Source of the DNA: Solitalea longa
GTDB lineage: Bacteria > Bacteroidota > Bacteroidia > Sphingobacteriales > Sphingobacteriaceae
Assembly: GCF_002920915.1 (NCBI RefSeq)
Contig: NZ_PQVF01000007.1
Coordinates: forward strand, 270,272 to 334,271
Direction of reading: 5' to 3'
DNA length: 64,000 nt
Below, piece after piece: positions 8,032-18,500 of the stretch. Within the stretch, counting starts at the first letter, position 1. Every line of letters starts with the position of its first letter. Position numbers and translations under genes: made by a program. The notes below the pieces were generated by a model. That model saw nothing but the letters and a program-made list of their open reading frames with translations. It was not told the origin of the DNA and did not search any database.

Positions 8032-9234
8032 ATGAAATACGAGTTGTCATTTTTTGATGATTTAATTCTGCATGCGCTACATCCGGATAACATTGCTTTA
8101 CGCATTGGAGATTTTGATGAAATAGTTCAAAACGCAAAAGAGCAGGCTAAGCAAATACGTACCAATTTGATGGCCCTGATTTTTAACTTTCAAAAATCAG
8201 AAGAAATTGAACTGTTTATTCAAAACCACCAAAACCAACTGATTAATTTAACCGATACGCTATTAAAATACCTCGGACCAGAGGGAGGAAAGGAAATTTT
8301 TAAAGATGTAACTGGTAAAACCCCTTCCAACCTTTACAAAAAGTTGTACATAACCCTCGAGGATCTCATCACCTTTCTGGAAGAATATTTTCGGAAATAT
8401 TTCAATATTAACTCCAAAATCACATTATCCTACCGGTTAATTACGCTCAGAGATTTTCAGGAAACACTGCCAATTTTAGAATCGGCCCTCCACACACAAA
8501 AAGTCCCTGCAGAGTTTATTGAAGTCTTATTGCAACCTATACAAGTTTTCATAAAAGCATGTCTAAAAAAAGAAATCACCTATCAACGTGTCTTGTATTT
8601 AAAGTCATTTTTAGCCGATTTAATGGAACAATCCCTGAAACAAAATGAAAATACATTACTGACGATCGTTGTTCGCTGTGGCTACCTAAATTTGAATTCC
8701 ATAGAGTTTTACAACTGGTGTATTGGATACTTAAAGGAAAGATTAGAAATGGAAGACAATGCCACCGACAAACTGAAAACACTCTCCTATTTTTTAAAAC
8801 ACATTAATCAATCCATTCAGAAACCAAATTTTGCATATAAACCCCATAAGCCCTCCGTAAAAGAACTGGTCAGTAGCTGGATCAAGGAAGAAACCAAACA
8901 CCTGGAGCGGACCCTTCAATTAAGCCTGGAGTTTGCTAATGGGGAGGAAAAAAATGTACTTTCCCAAAAGAAAGCAGATAAAATCAAATTGAATTTAACC
9001 GTACCTCAAATCGCTTACTTTGCACGCTTGATGATTGATGCAAACGTCTATTTAAATACAAATCAAACAGAAGTCCTGAAGATCCTATCAAGAACCTACT
9101 CTACATCCAAAGCCGAACAAATTTCCCCGATTAGTCTTCGTTCCAAATTTTATTCAGAGGATGAAAGTACGCGTGAATCGGTAAAAGAACTGCTGATTAA
9201 ATTGTTAAACGAGGTTAACAAAAGAAAAAATTAA
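8032..9234 (+). CDS. RteC-like / mobile-element accessory protein
   Basis: This 400-aa, mostly helical, Lys- and Glu-rich protein follows the integrase by 128 bp. The C-terminal ~90 residues (VPQIAYFARLMID... then EQISPISLRSKFYSED...TREAV-like end) resemble the C-terminal part of RteC-type proteins and other Bacteroidetes proteins encoded beside integrases. RteC controls excision and transfer of CTnDOT. No signal peptide or membrane segment is present. The assignment comes from a motif recalled by eye, so the function is tentative. Confidence 0.5.
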   Translation: MKYELSFFDDLILHALHPDNIALRIGDFDEIVQNAKEQAKQIRTNLMALIFNFQKSEEIELFIQNHQNQLINLTDTLLKYLGPEGGKEIFKDVTGKTPSNLYKKLYITLEDLITFLEEYFRKYFNINSKITLSYRLITLRDFQETLPILESALHTQKVPAEFIEVLLQPIQVFIKACLKKEITYQRVLYLKSFLADLMEQSLKQNENTLLTIVVRCGYLNLNSIEFYNWCIGYLKERLEMEDNATDKLKTLSYFLKHINQSIQKPNFAYKPHKPSVKELVSSWIKEETKHLERTLQLSLEFANGEEKNVLSQKKADKIKLNLTVPQIAYFARLMIDANVYLNTNQTEVLKILSRTYSTSKAEQISPISLRSKFYSEDESTRESVKELLIKLLNEVNKRKN

Positions 9235-9263
9235 AAGTCCTATTTCATTGATAATCAGCAGGG

Positions 9264-9303
9264 GTTACAGGGGGTAACGCTACCCCTGTAACTGTTTTTT
9301 TAA
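9264..9303 (+). terminator. Rho-independent terminator
   Basis: GTTACAGGGG pairs with CCCCTGTAAC over a 9-base loop and is followed by a run of Ts. It lies just after the RteC-like gene and separates it from the HTH/replication genes. Confidence 0.8.
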
Positions 9304-9350
9304 TGATAATTTTTTTCTATTTGAAGCCATAACAAAACACAACAAATTCT

Positions 9351-9626
9351 ATGGCTGTAGAAATTCTTACAAAAGAAGATTTGAACCATTTCAAATCAGA
9401 GCTCCTAACTGAAATCAAATCGCTTCTCAAGCAAAATCAGCTAAGCAAAAAATGGCTCAAGTCTCCCGAAGTCCGTAAACTCCTTAACATCTCACCAGGC
9501 ACCCTCCAAAACTTTCGGATCAATGGCACCCTTCCCTACACTAAGGTCAACGGAATTATATTTTACAATTACGAAGACATTGTGAAAATCTTGGAACAGA
9601 AAAAAATTCACAGATCCAACTCCTGA
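9351..9626 (+). CDS. Helix-turn-helix, excisionase-like DNA-binding protein
   Basis: The 91-aa protein has a short N-terminal coiled coil (about 5-30) and a MerR-like HTH_17 domain: SPEVRKLLNISPGTLQNFRINGTLPYTKV..., ending with IIFYNYEDIVKIL. Such small proteins are common beside integrases in Bacteroidetes elements and act as excisionases or regulators. The next gene starts 9 bases downstream, suggesting a shared transcript with the replication-like genes. Confidence 0.75.
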   Translation: MAVEILTKEDLNHFKSELLTEIKSLLKQNQLSKKWLKSPEVRKLLNISPGTLQNFRINGTLPYTKVNGIIFYNYEDIVKILEQKKIHRSNS

Positions 9627-9635
9627 TGATACCCT

Positions 9636-10508
9636 ATGAACTACATCAAGCACCTTACCGGTTTTTTCAATAAAGTGATGGCGGATGACCAATTGAATCC
9701 AACCCATATCAGTCTCTACATTTCCCTGTTTCAATTTTGGAATGTAAGCCGGTTTCAAAACCCTATCAGCATTTCAAGAGATGAAGTCATGCGTGTAAGT
9801 AAAATCAGCGCCAAAGCCACTTATCACAAATGCATGAAAGATTTACATAACTATGGATACATTAAATATGATCCATCTTATAATCCCTTCCGTGGCAGTT
9901 TGGTTCATCTGATCAATTTTGCCGATGACCTTAAACCTGTTCAAAAAAGAGTTAGGAACAAAGCTAAGACCCAATCAGATTTTGAACAAGCATTGAACAA
10001 GCAGCAGACAAGTAGTGGGACGGCTAGTGGTACAGGTAGTGAGACAGGCACTGAACAAGCACTAGTACCTTATATAAACAATATAAACAATATAAAAACA
10101 GATATAAACAAATTAAACATTGCTAAACACCGGCAAGCAAATCCAAAAAATAAAAGTCAAAAGTTTTCTTCTTCAAAAGAGGATTTAGGAGAGGGCATAA
10201 GAAAGTCCTCTCCTTCAGGAGAGGATTTAGGAGAGGTAATTCCGCCCAGTCAATTTTCAGTTCTTCAATTTTTTCAAAAAAACAATTGGCCCGAAATCGA
10301 AGCGCAAAAATTTTTCAATCATTTCGAAGCCAATGGCTGGAAGGTGGGCGGGAAATCAGCTATGAAAAATTGGATGGCCGCTGCTAGAAATTGGATGATC
10401 AATTCTGAAGAATTTCAAAAAAACGAAAATCAGTCTGGAGATTCAGGATCCCCAAAGAAAGGAAATTTACATGCCAGCACTTCAAAAAACTATGCCGAAC
10501 CATTATAA
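9636..10508 (+). CDS. Winged-helix plasmid/phage-type replication protein
   Basis: The 290-aa protein has an N-terminal winged-helix domain (about 1-105; ISRDEVMRVSKISAKATYHKCMKDL, then YGYIKYDPS), like replication initiators and phage O-type proteins. A low-complexity, Ser/Thr/Gln-rich linker follows, and a C-terminal helical motif (FFNHFEANGWKVGGKSAMKNWMAAARNWM) resembles the DnaD-like or helicase-loader contact region of phage replisome organisers. It overlaps the DnaC-like gene by 38 bases, which supports a replication pair. The linker carries an embedded REP-like hairpin, annotated separately. Confidence 0.7.
   Translation: MNYIKHLTGFFNKVMADDQLNPTHISLYISLFQFWNVSRFQNPISISRDEVMRVSKISAKATYHKCMKDLHNYGYIKYDPSYNPFRGSLVHLINFADDLKPVQKRVRNKAKTQSDFEQALNKQQTSSGTASGTGSETGTEQALVPYINNINNIKTDINKLNIAKHRQANPKNKSQKFSSSKEDLGEGIRKSSPSGEDLGEVIPPSQFSVLQFFQKNNWPEIEAQKFFNHFEANGWKVGGKSAMKNWMAAARNWMINSEEFQKNENQSGDSGSPKKGNLHASTSKNYAEPL
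10171..10236 (+). repeat. REP-like hairpin embedded in frame in the replication gene
   Basis: A perfect 8-bp stem with a 2-base loop, CCTCTCCTTCAGGAGAGG (10207-10224), is flanked by two copies of GAGGATTTAGGAGAGG. Such CTCTCC/GGAGAG modules are dispersed intergenic repeats in Bacteroidetes. Here it is translated as part of the linker. Confidence 0.7.
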
Positions 10509-11118
10509 TTTTGACCAGGTAATTCAGTTCCTTGCCACCAAAGGAAAACAAATTTATGGTCCCCATTTTCGGATACATGTCGAAGACTACGAAATCCTTT
10601 TTCAATTGGCTGTCTATTTTTTAAAGGATAAGGACCAACTAAAAAGATTGAGTTTAAGCCCGCATAAAGGTATTCTGTTAACCGGACCAATAGGAAGCGG
10701 CAAAACATCCCTCATGAACCTATGCCGCTTTCTGCAGCCCGAACATCAACGGTTTCTAGTTAAACCCTGTCGTGACATCAGTTTTGAATTCCAGGAACAT
10801 GGTTATGCTGCAATTCACAGATATGGCAAAGATTCTTTTCAATTGATCAAAGGATCCGTTATTACTAAAACCTATTGTTTTGACGACCTGGGTACGGAAA
10901 ACACGTTAAAACACTACGGGAATGAGTGCAATGTCATGGCAGAGATCCTGCTTACTCGATATGATCTCTTTGTCACCCAAAAGCTAAAAACCCACATCAC
11001 AACTAATCTCAATAGCCAGGAGTTGGAAAATCTTTATGGGAATAGGGTAAGAAGTAGGTTACGTGAAATGTTTAATCTCATTGCTTTTGATAAAGACACC
11101 ATGGATAAGAGAAAGTAA
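10471..11118 (+). CDS. DnaC/IstB-like AAA+ ATPase (helicase loader)
   Basis: The 215-aa protein has a Walker A motif GPIGSGKT (residues 72-79), a Walker B CFDDLG (about 136-141) and arginine-rich sensor elements near the end (GNRVRSRLREMF). This fits the DnaC/IstB family, cytosolic ATPases that load replicative helicase. It overlaps the winged-helix gene by 38 bp, and together they look like a replication module; an internal Met (MPNHYNF) is an alternative start. In an integrated element these genes may allow replication of the excised circle (inference). Confidence 0.85.
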   Translation: MPALQKTMPNHYNFDQVIQFLATKGKQIYGPHFRIHVEDYEILFQLAVYFLKDKDQLKRLSLSPHKGILLTGPIGSGKTSLMNLCRFLQPEHQRFLVKPCRDISFEFQEHGYAAIHRYGKDSFQLIKGSVITKTYCFDDLGTENTLKHYGNECNVMAEILLTRYDLFVTQKLKTHITTNLNSQELENLYGNRVRSRLREMFNLIAFDKDTMDKRK

Positions 11119-11344
11119 AATAATTTATCTGAAGAATTTACCCCGTAAGAGCCATTTGTTTGCGAAAGAATAACTTTTTTATGGGATGGGAAGTCCGAAA
11201 CAGGCTGACGCCAATAATACTACAAAGTAATCCTGCAATTTGGATGATAGAGTAATAAATTCCTGTCTGTTTTTTATTTTAGATCTCTTGGAATTTAAAT
11301 TGTGTTATCTTTTTGTTATTTATGCGCCTTATTTGTAATGATCC

Positions 11345-11761
11345 ATGAAAGACAATTCAACAATCTACCACTTTAAATATGAGGGTGATTTTCACAGCGT
11401 TGACGCATTAACTATTTTGCATACCCAGCTTAATTTTATCTCGATATTAACTGAAATAAAAGATCAAATTTATCCGGAGGTAAAACTAAATATTAAACTT
11501 CAGGGTCTTGAAAAAGGGTCTTTAGATGTACAGCATGTAGTTGAAATTGCCACTGTTTCGGGCATGTTTGTAATGGAAAATTATTCTTACATAAGTAAGA
11601 TTTTTGAAGTATTTGGCGATTTAGTAAAGTTAAAAAGCTTTTTAAAAGGAGAAAAAGCTACCGAGACAAAGGAAGTTGGTAATGATAAAATTGAAATTCA
11701 TATTAAGGGAGATAATATTACCATCCATCCTGATGCATTTAAGATGGAGATCGACTTGTAG
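11345..11761 (+). CDS. Hypothetical protein of the mobile element
   Basis: The 138-aa protein has no signal peptide or strong membrane helix. It starts MKDNSTIYHFKYEGDFHSVDALTIL, has a central hydrophobic segment (VVEIATVSGMFVMENY) and ends in a charged beta-like stretch (IEIHIKGDNITIHPDAF). I do not recognise the family. It stands 226 bp after the ATPase gene, ahead of a terminator, as the last gene before the metal cargo. Confidence 0.55.
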   Translation: MKDNSTIYHFKYEGDFHSVDALTILHTQLNFISILTEIKDQIYPEVKLNIKLQGLEKGSLDVQHVVEIATVSGMFVMENYSYISKIFEVFGDLVKLKSFLKGEKATETKEVGNDKIEIHIKGDNITIHPDAFKMEIDL

Positions 11762-11921
11762 CAGATTTGAAAATCTATTTAAAATGGGATGAACGATTTA
11801 ATACTTATGTAGAGGCTAACAAATATGAAGTATCAAATATTTCTAATATAATCCCACGAACAGATCAAACAAAATTCGACTTTACAAATAACTAATTTAT
11901 TATTAAACATACTTTTTTTAT

Positions 11922-11960
11922 AAAAAGACAAAAACCGCTTAAGTAGCGGCTTTTGTCTTT
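11922..11960. terminator. Long hairpin terminator between maintenance and metal modules
   Basis: AAAAGACAAAA pairs with TTTTGTCTTTT around an ACCGC/GCGG inner stem. It lies in a 360-base gap (11762-12121) between convergent genes and could stop both. The rest of the gap holds only a short unassigned 39-codon frame. Confidence 0.8.
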
Positions 11961-12121
11961 TATCCCCACATCAAGCCGCAATTATGAAAGGCTGATGGTT
12001 TTTTATCAGCAAGGAGAGCAACAACCCGATTGGAAAAAGCATATAGCTAGAATAATCTTCCGGGGTCATACCCACCCTCCTAGTCCTTCACTGGATCTCA
12101 AATTCATACCCTAAATTTTCT

Positions 12122-14197
12122 TTAAAACTTCATCTTCTGCACCCTCACCGCATTTAATATTGCCAATAAAGCCACCCCCACATCCGCAAAAACAGCCTCC
12201 CACATGGTAGCCAAACCACCTGCACCAAGTGTTAGCACAATTAGCTTGACTCCAAAAGCCAGCCCTATATTTTGCCAAACAACGCGTTTAGTAGCTTTAC
12301 CAATTTTAATAGCGGTCGAAATTTTTGAAGGTTGATCGGTTTGAATAACCACATCGGCCGTTTCAATAGCCGCATCACTTCCCAAACCGCCCATAGCAAT
12401 ACCCACATCACTTAGAGCAAGCACCGGAGCATCATTAATGCCATCTCCAACAAAGGCCACTACTTTTGATTTATCGCTTTTAATTTCTTCTACTTTCTGT
12501 ACTTTATTTTCTGGAAGTAAATCACCAAAGGCTGCATCGATACCTAAAAGCTTAGCGACTTTTTGAGTGATAGAAGATTTATCGCCGGACAGCATCACGG
12601 TTTCTTTAATACCGTTTTGGTGCATGTCGGTTATCGCTTGCTTTGCATCCTCTTTTATTTCATCGGCAATGGTTACATAACCGGCAAATTTTCCATTGAT
12701 AGCTACCAGTACAATTGTTTCAACAACAGCATGCAGAGAGTCATCAAAACTTACATTGAATTTATCCATCAATTTGCTGTTCCCGGCCAGCATTTCATAA
12801 CCGTTCACCTTCCCCTTTAATCCATGCCCTGAAATTTCTTCCACGCCATTTACTGCTATTTCCTTTACACCATCGCCGGCATACTCTACTATCGCTTTTG
12901 CAATTGGATGGGTGGATTTATTTTCTAATGCTGCTAATAATTCAATAAACTCCTTTTCACCTAATCCATTAGCTTTTACATCCTGAACTTTGAAAATACC
13001 TTGGGTAAGTGTACCTGTTTTATCCATAACAACCGTATTTACTACAGACATAAGATCTAGGTAATTAGAACCTTTGAACAAAATGCCGTTACGTGATGCT
13101 GCACCGATACCTCCGAAATAACCTAATGGAATAGAAACTACTAATGCACATGGGCAGGATATTACCAGAAAAATCAATGCTCTGTATAGCCACTCTGAAA
13201 ACACATAGTGTTGAACAAAAAAGTAAGGTAAAAATGTTAGGGCTATCGCCAGGTAAACTACAATCGGGGTATAAACTTTTGCAAACTTACGGATGAATAA
13301 TTCCGTTTTGGCCTTCCTGGATGTGGCATTTTGAACAAGATCGAGTATTCTGGCTAGGCTGCTATCAGCGAATTTTTTGTTCACCTTAATTTCAATCACC
13401 TTATCCAAATTTAGCATGCCGGCCAACACTTGTTCATCTTTACGAATAGTTTTGGGCTTACTTTCACCTGTCAAGGCGGCTGTATTAAAGCTGCTGCTTT
13501 CAGAAAGCATAGTGCCATCCAATGGAACTTTTTCACCTGCTTTTACTTGGATGGTTTCGGCAATTGCCACCGCTTCAGGATTTACTGTGGTGTAGTTGCC
13601 CTCTCTCATTACGCTGGCAACATCAGGTCGCACATCTAACAAAGCTTTGATATTGCCTTTTGCTCTCTTAACTGCTGCACTTTGAAACAATTCACCAACC
13701 GCATAAAATAGCATTACAGCTACACCTTCTGGATATTGGCCAATAGCAAATGCACCGATGGTGGCAATACTCATTAATAAAAACTCGGTGAAAAATTCGC
13801 CTTTAATAATGCTTTGCCAGGCTTCTTTTATAACAAGTAAACCTACAAAAGCGTAAGCAATAAGGTACCAACCCAAACGCACGTATCCCTTAAAGAAATC
13901 AGGCTGAATATAATTATCTAAAGCAATACCAATGATTAGCATGGTAAAACTGATGATAGCAGGCAGATATTGCTTCCAGGCCACATCTTCAACATGCTCG
14001 TGATCATGGCCGTCGTTATCTTTATGTTCTTCCTTTAAAAGATTTATGGCATTTGCATTTGCATAAACCTTCTCTTCCTCCGTGCAGCAGGTCATTCTTC
14101 CCTGTGCATCATAAGTATGCACATGATAAGGGTCGATATTTTTCATTGATGTCGGGTTAGATTCCTTTAACTTTTGATTTATTTCCATTGGTAACAA
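12122..14197 (-). CDS. Heavy-metal P1B-type ATPase (Zn/Cd/Pb exporter, ZntA/CadA-like)
   Basis: The 691-aa inner-membrane pump has the P-type signature DKTGTL (about residue 392), TGES, GDGINDAP and the metal-transport motif SCPCALV (about 345). The last helices (LTLGAGGLATMWEAVFADVGVALLAILNAVR) are typical of Zn/Cd-exporting P1B-2 enzymes. In place of an N-terminal HMA domain there is a CC pair (37-38) and a His/Asp-rich stretch (HKDNDGHDHEHVED) that could bind metal. The true start may be Met4 or Met18. It is the downstream end of a minus-strand group with the CzcB and CzcA-TolC genes, which fits Zn/Cd/Co removal from cytosol and periplasm. Confidence 0.92.
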   Translation of the reverse strand: MLPMEINQKLKESNPTSMKNIDPYHVHTYDAQGRMTCCTEEEKVYANANAINLLKEEHKDNDGHDHEHVEDVAWKQYLPAIISFTMLIIGIALDNYIQPDFFKGYVRLGWYLIAYAFVGLLVIKEAWQSIIKGEFFTEFLLMSIATIGAFAIGQYPEGVAVMLFYAVGELFQSAAVKRAKGNIKALLDVRPDVASVMREGNYTTVNPEAVAIAETIQVKAGEKVPLDGTMLSESSSFNTAALTGESKPKTIRKDEQVLAGMLNLDKVIEIKVNKKFADSSLARILDLVQNATSRKAKTELFIRKFAKVYTPIVVYLAIALTFLPYFFVQHYVFSEWLYRALIFLVISCPCALVVSIPLGYFGGIGAASRNGILFKGSNYLDLMSVVNTVVMDKTGTLTQGIFKVQDVKANGLGEKEFIELLAALENKSTHPIAKAIVEYAGDGVKEIAVNGVEEISGHGLKGKVNGYEMLAGNSKLMDKFNVSFDDSLHAVVETIVLVAINGKFAGYVTIADEIKEDAKQAITDMHQNGIKETVMLSGDKSSITQKVAKLLGIDAAFGDLLPENKVQKVEEIKSDKSKVVAFVGDGINDAPVLALSDVGIAMGGLGSDAAIETADVVIQTDQPSKISTAIKIGKATKRVVWQNIGLAFGVKLIVLTLGAGGLATMWEAVFADVGVALLAILNAVRVQKMKF

Positions 14198-14249
14198 AGG
14201 AGGAACCTTCGCTCCTCCCGTGTTGCAAATTTCATTTCGTTCACTTTAA

Positions 14250-15566
14250 TTAATGTGAATGCCCTTCACCTGCATTTGTCATCTTTCCTAAAACAAAGAA
14301 GGCCCCTTTGATAACAATATTAGCATCTGCGGGTGTTTCCTTCAACATGGTAATTTCTGTGTATCCTCCATAAGTAACGCCTTTCTTTACCGGGATACGT
14401 TCGAATGTATTTCCAGGCTCGTCAACATGCGCTTTTTCGCCAGACTCCTTATGGTCGTTGGCTTCACCTGCTTCATGCTGATGAACATCTTCATGCGGTT
14501 CCGAATGTTTTGCATTCTTTTCTTCCTCATGATGCTCTTCATCTGCAGTTTGAATAAAAACATAGTCTTGGCCCTGGTAGTTGACAATTGCCTCTGTAGG
14601 AATTGCAGGCACTTTAACATTATCTAAACTGATCATGGCAGAAATGTTCATGCCGTCAATCAATCCCGTCTTGTCGCCTTTTACCAATGCGTGTACAGGA
14701 ATCGTTTTACTCCCATTTTCGAATGAGGACCCAATTGAGAAAATTGCTGCACTATAACTTTTAGAGGGATTGTTGGTTAACACAAAATTGATAATCTGCT
14801 TATTATTTACCTTCTGGATGTCTTGCTCAAAGATGGATAGGTCTAAATGAAGCTGACTGTTATCAACAATATCGGCAATGCTGGTACTTTCACTCACATA
14901 GGAACCTATATTTACTTGAATATTGCTTATAGAACCGGCAATGGGACTTTTTATAGCAATTGCTGAACTTAGATTACTATTATTAAGACTGGAGGCGCTT
15001 ATTCCTAAGAGGGACAATTGTTGTTGCAAAGAAGCTTTGCGTGTCCTTAATGTCTTTAACTCGGCATCAGCTTGTTGGAAATTCTTTAAAGCGCCCGCAT
15101 TTCCGCTTGTAAGCTCTTTTTGGCGATTATATTCTAACTCGGCAAGGGTAATTTTGGCTGAAACCGATAAATACTCTTCCTGCATTTGTACAAATTGAGT
15201 ATTTACAATTGTGGCAATGGTTTGCCCTTTTTTAACAAAGCTGCCAGGCTGAACCAAAATGGATTTTACTACGCCTCCAAATAAGGCAGTGGCCGTTGCC
15301 TTGTTTTGATTAGGTACCTTTAATACGCCATTGGCCTTTAAAGTAGAGGTAAGGTTTTTTTGTTCAATTTTACCTAATTGAACTCCTATCGACTTCATCT
15401 GTTCATTGGTCAATGACACGGTGCTAGCGCTTGCATGTTCATCTTCATGTTCATGCCCTTCTTCCACATGTTCCGCATGTTCACTTTTTGATGCACTTGA
15501 ATTACCACAAGCGGTAATGAATAATGCTGCTGAAAATATATAAATGACAATAAATACCTTTTTCAT
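14250..15566 (-). CDS. RND periplasmic adaptor, CzcB/CusB-like lipoprotein
   Basis: The 438-aa product has a lipoprotein signal (ALFITACGNSS) and two His-rich stretches: one after the lipid anchor (EHVEEGHEHEDEH) and one inserted near residue 355-400 with about ten His. Between them lies the usual membrane-fusion layout of barrel-sandwich hybrid, helical hairpin (about 125-190) and beta-barrel (SPIAGSISNIQVNIGSYV). Adaptors bridge the RND pump and outer-membrane channel, and the His stretches suggest metal capture for Zn, Co or Ni. It lies 11 bp downstream of the fused CzcA-TolC gene, so the two are co-transcribed. Confidence 0.9.
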   Translation of the reverse strand: MKKVFIVIYIFSAALFITACGNSSASKSEHAEHVEEGHEHEDEHASASTVSLTNEQMKSIGVQLGKIEQKNLTSTLKANGVLKVPNQNKATATALFGGVVKSILVQPGSFVKKGQTIATIVNTQFVQMQEEYLSVSAKITLAELEYNRQKELTSGNAGALKNFQQADAELKTLRTRKASLQQQLSLLGISASSLNNSNLSSAIAIKSPIAGSISNIQVNIGSYVSESTSIADIVDNSQLHLDLSIFEQDIQKVNNKQIINFVLTNNPSKSYSAAIFSIGSSFENGSKTIPVHALVKGDKTGLIDGMNISAMISLDNVKVPAIPTEAIVNYQGQDYVFIQTADEEHHEEEKNAKHSEPHEDVHQHEAGEANDHKESGEKAHVDEPGNTFERIPVKKGVTYGGYTEITMLKETPADANIVIKGAFFVLGKMTNAGEGHSH

Positions 15567-15577
15567 TCTTAAAATTC

Positions 15578-18500
15578 TTAGTTGTTGATGATATAATTGA
15601 ATTGAATGGCTGATTGATTATATTGATTAAGATTTTCCAGATAATTTTTCTGGATATCAATTGCCTGGGTTAAATATTGTGATAGCTCCGTAAAACTTAT
15701 TTCTCCTAAACGATACGAAGTCGTAGCCGCCTTGATTATCTCCTGAGCCTGTTTAAGTCCTGTGGTTTCATAAAACGACAACATAGAATTGTTTCTTTCG
15801 AGTTGCTTAACCGCTTGATTAAAACCCGTGATTAACAACTGCCGATCAGCAATTAATTGTTTTTCTTGAGCATAACTTTCAATTTGGGCCGCCTTGATCT
15901 TGTTTTTAAAACTTCCAAATGCTAACGGAATTCCAATGGATACTGAATAACCTGAATAAGGATTATTATCATATCCATATAAGCGCTGCGAGTAAAACCG
16001 ACCGGAAAGATCAGGCAAAAGTGTTCTTTTCTGAACTTTTACTTCAGCGGTAGCAATATTTACATTTTGTTGCTGCAATTGTATTATTGGATGCTTATCG
16101 CTTTGGAATTGATCTGAATAATCAACAATCACCTTGTTTAAGGGCTTTAATTCCGGCAATAAATCATCAGCAGTATTTAAAAATCTTTTGAAATCTTGTT
16201 GCTGCAACTGAATGTCTTTCTCAATCTGCTGAATTTGTACTTTCAGCTCCTTCAGTTTTGCATCAACAGCTATTTGATCTAGCCCGGCACTTTCACCGGT
16301 TTTTACTTTCAAGGCAACTGCATTATAGAGCTCGGTATAAATACTATCCAATCGATTATATAAAAAACGCTTATCCTGCAGATACCATATGGAATAATAA
16401 GTGGATCGAATGTTTCGCTTTAATTCCGTAATTGTTTTATTCTTATTAAACTCTGAAAACTTTAACCGCTCATTGAATACGTCTTTTCGGGCCGTGTAAA
16501 CTCCTGGCCAACTCAACTCTTGCGACAATCCGATTTTCAACAAACCATCTTTATCGCTTGGGTTCATATCCTCGTTTTCTACAAAAAAACCGGTTTTTGC
16601 AAGGTCAAAAGAGGTTTTTACCTGAGCCTTTGATTTTTGAATTTGAAGCTCATTGACCTGTACCTGTAAATTATTTTTTAAGGCAGTATCTATTGCATTG
16701 AGCAAAGAGATTCTTTTAGTTGTTGGATTATCCTGAGCTGAAGCAGAAAAATTTACAGTAATCAGTAAAGCAATCATTACCGAAGCTATAGGCTTTAACA
16801 CCTTCGATTTTTTTCCTGCAAAAAGGATATATAGTAAAGGCAACACAACTAAGGTGAGGAAGGTGGCCGTAATAAGTCCGCCAATTACTACTGTTGCCAA
16901 TGGTTTTTGAACTTCGGCTCCGGCTCCGGTTGAAATAGCCATGGGCAAAAAGCCGAGTGAAGCCACGGTTGCTGTCATGAGTACTGGTCTCAAACGGATT
17001 TTTGTGCCTTCCAACACCCTGGCCACTACATCAGACATCCCTTCTTTTTCCAATTGGTTGAAAGTTCCAATCAAGACAATGCCATTCAATACAGCCACTC
17101 CAAACAAGGCAATAAATCCAACCCCCGCTGAAATACTAAAGGGCATTCCTCGCATTAATAAGGCAAATACTCCTCCGATAGCAGCCATAGGGATAGCTGT
17201 AAAGATTAAAGCAGCTTGTTTTAAGGAGTTGAATGTAAAATACAACAATGAAAAAATTAATAATAAAGCAATTGGCACTGCTAAACTTAAGCGTTTAGAA
17301 GCCTTTTCAAGGTTTTCAAAGGTTCCCCCGAAAGTGTAATAATAACCGGTTGGAAGTTTAACTTGCTCATCCAGCTTTTCTCTTATTTCCTTTACAACAG
17401 ATTGTACATCCCGTCCTTTTACATTAAAGCCAATAACAATTCTTCGTTTAGCATCTTCTCTGCTAATTTGTGCAGGACCTTCTTTAAAGGAAATGGTTGC
17501 AATTTGCTTAAGAGGTATTTGAGAGCCGTTACTGGTGGGAATAAATAGATTATTCACATCCTCGATAGATGTTCGGTAAGCGCTATCCAACCTTACGACA
17601 AGGTCAAATTTTCGTTCATTTTCAAATACAACACCTGCTGCTTCTCCTGCAAAACCTGCACTGACTACAGAATTTACATCCTCTATGTTCAGTCCGTAAT
17701 TAGCCATCCTACTACGATCATATTGAATCGTTATTTGAGGCAAACCGGTTGTTCTTTCAATTTGGGGTGAAGTCGTTCCTGATACGGATTGAATTACTTT
17801 AGCAATCTCTGGAGCCAGCTTAGCTAGGTCATCAATATTTCCTCCAAAAATTTTAATCGCAACGTCTTGGCGTATTCCTGTCATTAACTCATTAAACCGC
17901 ATTTGTATCGGCTGATTTGCTTCAAAGAAAACCCCGGGTATTGCCTCCAACTTCTCCTCCATCATTCTGGCCAATTCGTTGTAATCATCTGTGGTCGTCC
18001 ATTCATCTTTGTCTTTCAGAATGATCATTATATCAGATGCTTCAGGAGGCATGGGGTCTGTCGGCACTTCTGCACTTCCTGTTTTCCCTATAACCTGCTT
18101 CACTTCTGGAAATTGTTTCAGAATTCTGCTTACCTGCATGGATGTTTCAACACTTTGAGACAATGAGCTGCCTTGGGGTAAAATGCAGTGAAACGCATAG
18201 TCACCCTCTTGCAACTGTGGAATGAACTCTCCACCAAGTCGGGTGAATAAAAAGATGCTGAGGACTAAAAGTGCTACAGCAGCTGTTACAACATAATATT
18301 TAACCCTGATTGCCCATTGAATTACCGGCTCGTACTTTCTTTGAAAATACTCCATAATTCTATCGGAAATATTTTTCTTTTCTGATAACTGCTTAGGTAA
18401 GAAACGGGCACACATCATTGGTATATAAGTCAGCGATAAAATAAGAGCACCTAAAATGGCAAATCCTACCGTCTGCGCCATTGGCCTGAACATTTTACCT

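Noticed and set aside
11995..12114. 39-codon frame starting MVFYQQGEQQPDW before the P-type ATPase gene
   Set aside because: It is short, lies in the terminator region and matches no family I recognise; it may be a remnant but cannot be supported.
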